Positions 30,877 to 38,003 of a DNA stretch of 64,000 bases are shown piece by piece. The stretch is from JAJEAD01 sp965221555 (GTDB lineage: Bacteria > Pseudomonadota > Gammaproteobacteria > HK1), in assembly GCA_965221555.1 (NCBI GenBank), contig OZ244895.1, forward strand, positions 3,224,001 to 3,288,000. The letters run 5' to 3'. Positions within the stretch are counted from its first letter, which is position 1. Each line of letters begins with the position of its first letter. The notes below the pieces were generated by a model that did not search any database, had not been told where the DNA came from, and was given only the letters and a program-made list of their open reading frames with translations. The position numbers were made by a program, and so were the translations under genes.

Positions 30877-31404
30877 TCACTCGTCCGCATGCTTCTCCCG
30901 GTACGCATCGACAACCCGCGCGAGACCCGCTTGAGGTTCCGCCAGGGTACGCACCAGCTTCGTGACCGGCGCGAGAAGCACCGACATCAAACGTGAGAGC
31001 GCCTCCTCCCGAGTGGGGAGGCTGGCCAGCACGTCGATGTCCGACGCTTCGAGCGCCCTGCCGTCGAATGACAGGAAACGCACCACGAGCTTGTCGTTGT
31101 GCCGGGTGAATTCCTTAACCACGCGCGCCGCCGCGGCTGGCTCATCGCGCGAGAATGCGAGCACCAGAGGGCCGGCGAGCCTGTCGGATGCGCACTCGAA
31201 ATCCGTGTCTTCGAAAGCCCGGCGAGCGAGGGTGTTGCGCACCACCCTCAGATGGACGTTGGCCTGTTTCGCCTGCGACCTGAGCTCGCTCATCTCGGCC
31301 ACGCTCATGCCGCGGTACTCGGCCGCCACCAGCGAATGGGCGCCACTGGCGACCGCATGCACTTCTTCGACTACCGTTTTCTTGGACTCAAGGGTCAAAG
31401 GCAC
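30877..31404 (-). CDS. rplJ: 50S ribosomal protein L10
   Basis: L10 anchors the L7/L12 stalk on 23S rRNA and, in E. coli, represses its own translation by binding the leader mRNA. The 175-residue product starts MPLTLESKKTVVEEVHAVAS, with core VAAEYRGMSVAEMSELRSQA and C-terminal helix SVLLAPVTKLVRTLAEPQAG. Length is as in Proteobacteria (E. coli 165). The upstream 109 bp can fold into nested stems (31448-31498), fitting an L10 leader. Confidence 0.97.
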   Translation of the reverse strand: MPLTLESKKTVVEEVHAVASGAHSLVAAEYRGMSVAEMSELRSQAKQANVHLRVVRNTLARRAFEDTDFECASDRLAGPLVLAFSRDEPAAAARVVKEFTRHNDKLVVRFLSFDGRALEASDIDVLASLPTREEALSRLMSVLLAPVTKLVRTLAEPQAGLARVVDAYREKHADE

Positions 31405-31447
31405 CGGAACTCACCCCCTATTCTGCGCTCGCAACGCACGGTGTGCC

Positions 31448-31498
31448 CGCCCGCCTGCCGGCCGCCTTCTCCGGCGCGGCCGCCACTTGAAGAGCGGG
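31448..31498 (-). promoter_or_regulatory. Candidate L10 leader structure upstream of rplJ
   Basis: Two nested stems are visible in the 109-bp gap between rplA and rplJ: an outer six-base-pair pairing (31448-31453 with 31493-31498, GCCCGC / GCGGGC) and an inner one (59-64 with 75-80 of the same block, GGCCGC / GCGGCC). Position and shape suit the leader through which L10 controls rplJL translation in other Proteobacteria. The kink-turn sequence was not confirmed. Confidence 0.4.
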
Positions 31499-31513
31499 CG
31501 AGAGAACGATTCT

Positions 31514-32212
31514 TCAATTCACCGACAAGCTCGCCTTGTCGACGGAAACCCCCGGCCCCTGAGTCGTCGACACCGAGATCTTCTTGATGTACACGCCCTT
31601 GGACGTGCTCGGCTTGGCCTTGTTCAGATCCGCGACCAGCGCTTCCAGGTTCGCACGCAGGCTCGGCACATCGAAGCTGGCCTTGCCGATTGTGGTATGG
31701 ATGATACCGGCCCGGTCGGTGCGGTACTGAACCTGTCCCGCCTTGGCCTTCCTGACCGCACCCGCAACGTCGGGGGTCACGGTGCCGACCTTGGGGTTGG
31801 GCATCAGCCCGCGGGGCCCCAGGATCTTGCCGAGCGGCCCGACCACCCGCATGGCGTCCGGCGCGGCCACCGCGATATCGAAGTTGAGCGAGCCGCCCTT
31901 CACTTCGTCCGCGAGATCTTCGAATCCCACCACATCCGCGCCGGCTTCCCGCGCGGCATCCGCGGCCGGCCCCTGGGCAAACACCGCAACGCGTACGCTC
32001 TTGCCCGTGCCGTGCGGCAGCACGGTCGAGCCACGCACCACCTGATCCGACTTTCTCGGGTCCACGCCGAGATTCACCGACACGTCCACCGACTCCACGA
32101 ACCGGGGCCCCGAAAGGCTCTTGACGAGGTCGAGCGCCTCGTCGATTTCGTAGCTCCGGCCGCGATCGACCTTCTCGCGTGCTTCGCGTGTACGCTTGCC
32201 CCGGTGGCTCAT
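31514..32212 (-). CDS. rplA: 50S ribosomal protein L1
   Basis: L1 forms the mobile stalk at the E site and, in E. coli, represses the rplKA mRNA. The 232-residue product contains the L1 signature region IAVAAPDAMRVVGPLGKILG then PRGLMPNPKVGTVTPDVA. Length is as in E. coli (234). The first four bases overlap the rplK stop (32209-32212), so the two genes are coupled. Confidence 0.98.
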   Translation of the reverse strand: MSHRGKRTREAREKVDRGRSYEIDEALDLVKSLSGPRFVESVDVSVNLGVDPRKSDQVVRGSTVLPHGTGKSVRVAVFAQGPAADAAREAGADVVGFEDLADEVKGGSLNFDIAVAAPDAMRVVGPLGKILGPRGLMPNPKVGTVTPDVAGAVRKAKAGQVQYRTDRAGIIHTTIGKASFDVPSLRANLEALVADLNKAKPSTSKGVYIKKISVSTTQGPGVSVDKASLSVN

Positions 32213-32649
32213 GACACTGCCCCCTCTTCTACCTCCACTCCCATGCTGCGGGCGCTGCCCGCGATGATGCGCACTGCGGACTCCAGGTCGTCGGTGTTGA
32301 GATCCGGCATTTTCTTCCGGGCGATCTCCTCGAGCTGGGCCCGGGTGACCGTTCCCATCTTGTCGGTGTTCGGATTGGGACTGCCCTTGTCGAGCCCCAG
32401 AGCCTGGCGCAGCAGCACCGACGCGGGGGGCGTGCGGGTGATGTAGCTGAAGCTGCGATCGGCGTACACCGTGATCACGCAGGGGATCGGCATTCCGGGT
32501 TCGAGATTCTGCGTCGCCGAGTTGAAGGACTTGCAGAACTCCATGATGTTCACGCCGCGCTGGCCGAGCGCCGGTCCGAGCGGCGGACTGGGGTTCGCCT
32601 GACCCGCGGGCACCTGCAGCTTTATGCTGGCATCGATCTTCTTGGCCAT
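32209..32649 (-). CDS. rplK: 50S ribosomal protein L11
   Basis: L11 is part of the GTPase-associated centre and is needed for RelA-dependent stringent signalling. The 146-residue product starts MAKKIDASIKLQVPAGQANP with the Pro pair SPPLGPALGQRG typical of the family, where thiostrepton-resistance changes fall. The C-terminal signature KMPDLNTDDLESAVRIIAGS is present. Length is as in E. coli (142). The 103-bp leader is rich in hairpins. Confidence 0.98.
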   Translation of the reverse strand: MAKKIDASIKLQVPAGQANPSPPLGPALGQRGVNIMEFCKSFNSATQNLEPGMPIPCVITVYADRSFSYITRTPPASVLLRQALGLDKGSPNPNTDKMGTVTRAQLEEIARKKMPDLNTDDLESAVRIIAGSARSMGVEVEEGAVS

Positions 32650-32668
32650 TCCGGCTTTCTCCGCGTGC

Positions 32669-32750
32669 GGGGAGGATCCCGCTCCTCCCCCTGGATGGGG
32701 GTCTCCAACTTCACTGCCCGAGCGGGCAATCGCTCGCGCCCTGCGGGCGC
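32669..32750 (-). promoter_or_regulatory. Hairpin-rich nusG-rplK spacer
   Basis: Three perfect stems lie in this gap: GCGCCC-TGC-GGGCGC (32736-32750) just after the nusG stop, GCCCG-AG-CGGGC (32716-32727), and GGGGAGG-N8-CCTCCCC (32669-32690) just before rplK. The first could attenuate or terminate nusG transcription, though no T-run follows. The last is placed where L1 binds its own leader in E. coli; I cannot confirm that site here. Confidence 0.4.
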
Positions 32751-32752
32751 AC

Positions 32753-33286
32753 TCACTCCTTCTCCACCTGACTGAACTCGAGCTCCACCGGAGTGGAGCG
32801 TCCGAATATCGAGACTTCGAGGCGCAGGCGGCTCTTCTCGTAGTTCACCTCTTCCACGGTGCCGCTGAAGTCCTTGAAGGGACCGTCCACCACCCGTATG
32901 ACTTCACCCGGCTCGAAGAGCACTTTCGGGCGGGGCTTCTCCACCCCTTCCTGCACCCGTTGCAGAATCTCGTTCGCTTCCCGGTCCGAGATGGGGGCCG
33001 GCCGGTCGCTGCTTCCGCCGATGAAGCCCATCACCTTCGGCACACTCTTCACCAGATGCCAGGTCGCGTCGTCCATCGTCATGTTGACGAGCACGTAGCC
33101 GGGAAAGAACTTGCGATCGCTCCGGCGACGCTGGCCGGCCCGCATCTCCACCACCTCCTCGGTGGGAACCAGCACCTCTCCGAAACTCTCCTCAAGCCCG
33201 CTCCTGCGGATGCGCTCCTGCAGCAGGCGCTTGACCTGCTGTTCGAAGCCGGAGTAGGCGTGCACGACGTACCATCGCCGACTCAT
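32753..33286 (-). CDS. nusG: Transcription termination/antitermination factor NusG
   Basis: NusG binds RNA polymerase with its N-terminal domain and Rho or S10 with its KOW domain. The 177-residue product has MSRRWYVVHAYSGFEQQVKR at the N-terminus, RKFFPGYVLVNMTMDD in the middle and the KOW motif FEPGEVIRVVDGPFKDFSGT near residues 125-145. Length is as in E. coli (181). It is 3 bp after secE and presumably cotranscribed. Confidence 0.98.
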   Translation of the reverse strand: MSRRWYVVHAYSGFEQQVKRLLQERIRRSGLEESFGEVLVPTEEVVEMRAGQRRRSDRKFFPGYVLVNMTMDDATWHLVKSVPKVMGFIGGSSDRPAPISDREANEILQRVQEGVEKPRPKVLFEPGEVIRVVDGPFKDFSGTVEEVNYEKSRLRLEVSIFGRSTPVELEFSQVEKE

Positions 33287-33289
33287 CGC

Positions 33290-33667
33290 TCAACCCCCCT
33301 GGCCCAGCAGAATGCGAACCAGCCACCCGAGGAAGGTATCCAGCATCCAGAGCATGACCGCCACCAGTCCCACCATGACGATCACGATGCCGGTGGTCTG
33401 CAATGTTTCCCGGCGCGTCGGCCATACCACCTTGCGGACTTCGGTGCGTGCATCGCGAACGAACTCCCAGCCGATTCGCCCTTTCTCGGTCTGGAGCACT
33501 ACCGCCGTCACCACGGCGATCAGGATCAGGAGACCGATGACGCGAAGCAGGAGCGACTGTTCGCCGAAGTAATAAAAGGCGCTGATACCGGCGATCAGCA
33601 GGGCGCTCGCGGCGATCCACTTCAAGTTGTCCGGTATGCCACCCATGGATTCGAGCCTAGCCCCCAT
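33290..33667 (-). CDS. secE: Preprotein translocase subunit SecE
   Basis: SecE clamps the two halves of SecY. The 125-residue product has three hydrophobic segments (about 17-35, 39-59 and 92-115), like the three-span E. coli type, with the conserved cytoplasmic stretch EVRKVVWPTRRETLQTTGIV. Two starts are possible: ATG 33667, which lies within the edge of a dispersed repeat, or ATG 33646 (MGGIPDNLKW). Neither has a strong ribosome-binding site; the longer one is listed. It is followed by nusG at 3 bp and preceded by repeat copy A and tRNA-Trp. Confidence 0.92.
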   Translation of the reverse strand: MGARLESMGGIPDNLKWIAASALLIAGISAFYYFGEQSLLLRVIGLLILIAVVTAVVLQTEKGRIGWEFVRDARTEVRKVVWPTRRETLQTTGIVIVMVGLVAVMLWMLDTFLGWLVRILLGQGG

Positions 33668-33838
33668 GTTTCACCGATTTTCGTCGCGAGGGCGCCAAGA
33701 TGCCGCGGCAGTGGGGTGCACGGACTTCAGAGACGCTGAAGACGTAGCCAAAACCACGTCGAGGCGGCGCGACGGAGTACGGCCCGCAGCCGCGAGCATA
33801 TTGGCGTCCGCAGCAGGAAATCGGTGAAATTTGCGGGC
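33661..33838 (+). mobile_element. MITE-like repeat, copy A (178 bp, internally deleted)
   Basis: The left end CCCCCATGTTTCACCGAT (33661-33678) and right end ATCGGTGAAATTTGCGGG (33820-33837) are inverted repeats of each other. The left half shares GGCGCCAAGATGCCG with copy B and the right half shares GGAGTACGGC and CGCGAGCATATTGGCGTCCG with copies B and D, while about 115 bp of the middle found in B and D is absent. It fills most of the gap between tRNA-Trp and secE. Confidence 0.65.
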
Positions 33839-33929
33839 GAATGCTCATCGTTCTCCGTACGCTGGCGACATGCCACGCGCCCCAACCACGAACGTCTCCG
33901 TGCCAGCTTCTGGCCGTGATCGCGCCCCC

Positions 33930-33945
33930 GATTCACACGTGAATC
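33930..33945. other. Short palindrome abutting the 3' end of tRNA-Trp
   Basis: GATTCAC-AC-GTGAATC forms a seven-base-pair stem directly next to the encoded CCA end of tRNA-Trp. It could be a processing or attenuation signal; there is no T-run. Confidence 0.3.
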
Positions 33946-34021
33946 TGGCAGGCCAGGAGGGAATCGAACCCCCAACCTGCGGTTTTGGAGACCGCCGCTC
34001 TGCCAATTGAGCTACTGGCCT
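33946..34021 (-). tRNA. tRNA-Trp (CCA anticodon)
   Basis: The minus strand folds as a 76-nt cloverleaf: acceptor AGGCCAG / CTGGCCT, D-arm TAGCTCAATTGGCAGAGC, anticodon loop with CCA, T-arm GGGGGTTCGATTCCC, then G and an encoded CCA. It lies between tuf copy 2 (30 bp upstream) and secE, the usual place in Pseudomonas-type gammaproteobacteria. Confidence 0.95.
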
Positions 34022-34051
34022 TGTGTCTGTATGCCGTGCCGTTTCTACCGG

Positions 34052-35242
<1,191 letters not shown>

Positions 35243-35291
35243 CAATGCATCTCCAAGCTCGGAACTGAAGGTCTGGATTTCGGGGCTGGGG

Positions 35292-35367
<76 letters not shown>

Positions 35368-35390
35368 GCGGTGCGCCAGGGACATACCCC

Positions 35391-35464
<74 letters not shown>

Positions 35465-35570
35465 ATGAAGTCTCGAGACCGGAGCGTGGCCACGCCGGCC
35501 TGCGAGGCGCGGAAAGAATGGGCTTCGCCCTGACGACTCTCGCCTGTGTGCACTCATCCTGATCTGCCGG

Positions 35571-35652
35571 TGGAGGGGGGAGGATTCGAACCTCCGAAGG
35601 CTGAGCCGTCAGATTTACAGTCTGATCCCTTTGGCCACTCGGGAACCCCTCC
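35571..35652 (-). tRNA. tRNA-Tyr (GTA anticodon), CCA not encoded
   Basis: A class II tRNA with a long variable arm reads on the minus strand: acceptor GGAGGGG / CCCCTCC, D-arm TCCCGAGTGGCCAAAGGGA, anticodon loop CTGTAAA, variable arm CGGCTCAGCCTTCG, T-arm GGAGGTTCGAATCCTCC. After discriminator A the DNA reads CCG, so the full CCA must be finished by the CCA-adding enzyme, unlike the three other tRNAs here. First gene of the cluster. Confidence 0.94.
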
Positions 35653-35669
35653 GCGAAAGCGAGCCGCGC

Positions 35670-35698
35670 ATTGTCGGTAACCGGCCCGACCATGTCAA
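35670..35698 (-). promoter_or_regulatory. Sigma70-type promoter of the tRNA-tuf cluster
   Basis: On the minus strand a perfect -35 TTGACA (35698-35693) is followed by a 17-bp spacer and -10 GACAAT (35675-35670), 17 bases before the mature tRNA-Tyr end. The bases after the -10 are G/C only (GCGCGGC), the GC-rich discriminator typical of stringently controlled stable-RNA promoters. It would drive tRNA-Tyr, Gly, Thr, tuf and perhaps tRNA-Trp. Confidence 0.8.
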
Positions 35699-35740
35699 GA
35701 GCATGGGGGCACCCGCACAGGGTCGCCGGAACGGCCGAGC

Positions 35741-36664
35741 TCAGTCCGAAAGCCAGTCCCGGGCTTGCAGGAAGTCCCGGCGCAGCGCTTCCTCCGGGCC
35801 GCCGGGCGCGGGCTCGAAGCGGTATGCCCATCGCGCCCTCGGGGGAAGGGACATGAGGATGGACTCCGTACGCCCACCGGACTGCAGACCGAAGAGAGTG
35901 CCTCGATCGTGAATGAGGTTGAACTCGACGTAGCGGCCACGTCGATAGAGCTGGAACTCCCGCTCCCGGCTACCGTAGGGAGTGTCCCGGCGCTTCTTGA
36001 CGATGCGCACGTAGGCATCCAGAAAGGCGCTCCCCACCCCGCCCACGAAGTCGAGGCAGCGCTCGAAGGGCCAGCGGTTCAGATCGTCGAAGAATATCCC
36101 CCCGACCCCCCGGGCTTCGTCGCGATGCGGCAGGTAGAAGTACTCGTCGCACCACCGCTTGAGCTTGTCGTAGAGGTCCGGCTCGAACTCGCTGCACAGC
36201 TTCGACGCCGCCCGGTGCCAGAGAATGGCGTCTTCCTCGAAGCCGTAGCTGGGAGTGAGGTCGAATCCGCCTCCGAACCACCACACCGGCGACGCCCCCG
36301 GCGCCCCGGCCACGAAGTGGCGCACGTTGCAATGCGAGGTCGGAACGTAGGGGTTGCGGGGATGCACCACGCAGGATACGCCGAGCGCCTGGAATGCGCG
36401 GCCCGCAAGCTCCGGGCGGCGGCGGCTCGCCGCACTGGGCAGTTCCTCGCCGTGCACGTGGGAGAAGTTGACGCCCGCCTGCTCGAACACCTGGCCCTCG
36501 CCAAGCACCCGGGTGATCCCCCCTCCACCCCCCGGGCGCCGCCACTCGTCGGCTCCGAAGCGCGCTTCGGGCTCGAAGCGCTCCAGCGCGACGCAGAGAC
36601 GTTCCTGCAGCGAGAGCATCAGGCCTCGCACCCGCGCGAGCCGTGACTCCTCGTCGCCCGCCAC
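35741..36664 (-). CDS. hemF: Oxygen-dependent coproporphyrinogen III oxidase
   Basis: HemF makes protoporphyrinogen IX by two oxidative decarboxylations with O2, in the cytoplasm. The 307-residue product (E. coli 299) has EQAGVNFSHVHGEELP, NPYVPTSHCNVRHF, FGGGFDLTPSYGFEEDA and YRRGRYVEFNLIHDRGTLFG then GGRTESILMSLPP, all hallmarks. The start is taken as GTG 36664 with AGGG five bases upstream; it leaves 15 residues before the conserved LMLSLQERL, as in E. coli. An internal ATG at 36619 is the alternative. Two bases separate it from tsaC; the hemF-tsaC pair is typical of Pseudomonas relatives and suggests aerobic heme synthesis. Confidence 0.95.
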   Translation of the reverse strand: MAGDEESRLARVRGLMLSLQERLCVALERFEPEARFGADEWRRPGGGGGITRVLGEGQVFEQAGVNFSHVHGEELPSAASRRRPELAGRAFQALGVSCVVHPRNPYVPTSHCNVRHFVAGAPGASPVWWFGGGFDLTPSYGFEEDAILWHRAASKLCSEFEPDLYDKLKRWCDEYFYLPHRDEARGVGGIFFDDLNRWPFERCLDFVGGVGSAFLDAYVRIVKKRRDTPYGSREREFQLYRRGRYVEFNLIHDRGTLFGLQSGGRTESILMSLPPRARWAYRFEPAPGGPEEALRRDFLQARDWLSD

Positions 36665-36666
36665 GA

Positions 36667-37245
36667 CTACCCTGACGCTCCGCGCAGCAGGGCGCCGCTG
36701 CGCGCATCGCGGATTTCGGTCGGACCCCGCGCACCGCCAGTGCGGCCCGGCACCAGGTAGTCGGCCCCCGCCCGCAGCTCCCGGGACAGCGAAAGCAGGC
36801 GCCGCGGGGGAGCTCTCCCATGGAGGTTGGCGCTGGTGGAGACCACCGGGGCGCCGAACGCGGAACAGATGGCGCTCGCGAGCGGATGCGCGGTGACACG
36901 CACGGCAAGGGTATCGCGGCCCCCGGTAACCCAGTCCGGCACCCCGCGCGCGGCCGGCAGCACCCAGGTCACCGGTCCGGGCCAGGTGCGCAGCACATCG
37001 TCCATGAGGGCGGGGGACAAAGGGGCGACGAGAGGCCGAACCTGCTCGAAAGTGCTCGCGATCAGGATGAATCCGGTGCGCATCGGCCGGCGCTTGAGCC
37101 GGAGCAGACGCCGGACCGACGCCTCCCGGAACGGGTCGCATCCCAGACCAAGCACCCCTTCGCTGGGATAGACGATGACGCCGCCCGCGCCCAGCACGCG
37201 GGCGGCGCGGCGGACATGCCAGGCATTCACCGAAGCCGGGCTCAT
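36667..37245 (-). CDS. tsaC: Threonylcarbamoyl-AMP synthase (TsaC/YrdC)
   Basis: TsaC makes threonylcarbamoyl-AMP from Thr, bicarbonate and ATP, the first step of tRNA t6A37 synthesis. The 192-residue product fits the short TsaC type (E. coli 190), without the Sua5 C-terminal domain. Motifs: VIVYPSEGVLGLGCDP, RLLRLKRRPMRTGFIL (substrate-binding KR region), and PVVSTSANLHG. ATG 37245 (MSPASVNAWHVRRAARVLGA) is chosen over an ATG 28 codons upstream, whose Arg-rich leader is foreign to the family. It is followed by hemF after 2 bp. Confidence 0.93.
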   Translation of the reverse strand: MSPASVNAWHVRRAARVLGAGGVIVYPSEGVLGLGCDPFREASVRRLLRLKRRPMRTGFILIASTFEQVRPLVAPLSPALMDDVLRTWPGPVTWVLPAARGVPDWVTGGRDTLAVRVTAHPLASAICSAFGAPVVSTSANLHGRAPPRRLLSLSRELRAGADYLVPGRTGGARGPTEIRDARSGALLRGASG

Positions 37246-37360
37246 CCCGAAGCGCCGGAATTCACCGGATCGCGGAAGGCGCCACGCGGCTTGCCGGCGC
37301 CGCTCCCGCGCGCGCCCCGGAGGGCCCATGCGCCTCGGCGAGGAGGGTTATGCGGTCCAA

Positions 37361-37470
37361 GCCGCATGGTTCACCGATGCTCGGTTGCTTCCGGCGCCAG
37401 GATGCCGCGACAGTGGGGCGTGCGGACCGAATGGCGCGAAACGGCGAGCACACCGGCGTCCGCGCAACGC
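37361..37470 (+). mobile_element. MITE-like repeat, copy C (truncated)
   Basis: The left end GCCGCATGGTTCACCGATGC resembles the inverted-repeat end of the other copies, followed by GGCGCCAGGATGCCGCGACAG, shared with copies A, B and D except for one or two bases, then GGCGCGAAACGGCGA and CCGGCGTCCGCGCAAC, matching inner and right-hand parts. The right inverted repeat is not clear, so the end is approximate. It sits in the tsaC-purE gap, with no gene in it. Confidence 0.5.
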
Positions 37471-37490
37471 ATGCACACCCGCGTGGCGGT

Positions 37491-38003
37491 TCAGGAGCCG
37501 AGCTCGCGCTGCAACGCGGCGTTCTTGTCCTGAACCGATCGGGCCCGTTCCTCCCGGTCCGCGGCAACGCGAGCGGCAAGCGCGGGGTCCGAGAGCGCCA
37601 GAATCTGCGCCGCGAGGTAGCCTGCGTTCGTGGCGCCCGCCTTGCCGACCGCAACCGTGGCCACCGGGAAGCCGGGGGGCATCTGTACGGTGGAAAGCAG
37701 CGCATCCACTCCCGCGAGCGGACCCGACACGAGCGGCACCCCGATCACGGGCCGGGGAGCATGCGCCGCCACCGCTCCGGCGAGGTGGGCGGCCATGCCC
37801 GCGCCGGCGATGAACACCGCACAGCCACGGGAGGTGGCCTCCTCCACGTAGGCGGCGGTGGCCGCGGGAGTGCGATGGGCGGAGGAAATCCTGACCTCGA
37901 TGTCGATCTCGAGGCCTTCGAGCACCGCGACCGCGCTCTTCATTACCGGCCAGTCGGAATCGGAGCCCATCATCACCGCGACGAAGGGTTTTGAGTCGTT
38001 CAT
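37491..38003 (-). CDS. purE: 5-(carboxyamino)imidazole ribonucleotide mutase
   Basis: PurE converts N5-CAIR to CAIR in purine synthesis. The 170-residue product (E. coli 169) has the active-site loop MGSDSDWPVM and SSAHRTPAATAAYVEEA, then GVPLVSGPLAGVDALLSTVQ and MPPGFPVATVAVGKAGATNA, typical of class I PurE. ATG 38003 (MNDSKPFVAVMMGS) was picked because GGGGAAG lies just upstream and the frame before it is not PurE. The start overlaps the topA stop by four bases (38000-38003), suggesting coupling. PurK, its usual partner, is not in the window. Confidence 0.96.
   Translation of the reverse strand: MNDSKPFVAVMMGSDSDWPVMKSAVAVLEGLEIDIEVRISSAHRTPAATAAYVEEATSRGCAVFIAGAGMAAHLAGAVAAHAPRPVIGVPLVSGPLAGVDALLSTVQMPPGFPVATVAVGKAGATNAGYLAAQILALSDPALAARVAADREERARSVQDKNAALQRELGS

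Noticed and set aside
33655..33850. Target-site duplications flanking the repeat copies
   Set aside because: Comparing both flanks of copies A, B, D and E by eye gave no direct repeat that holds up; a TA next to the left end of A and E is not matched on the right.
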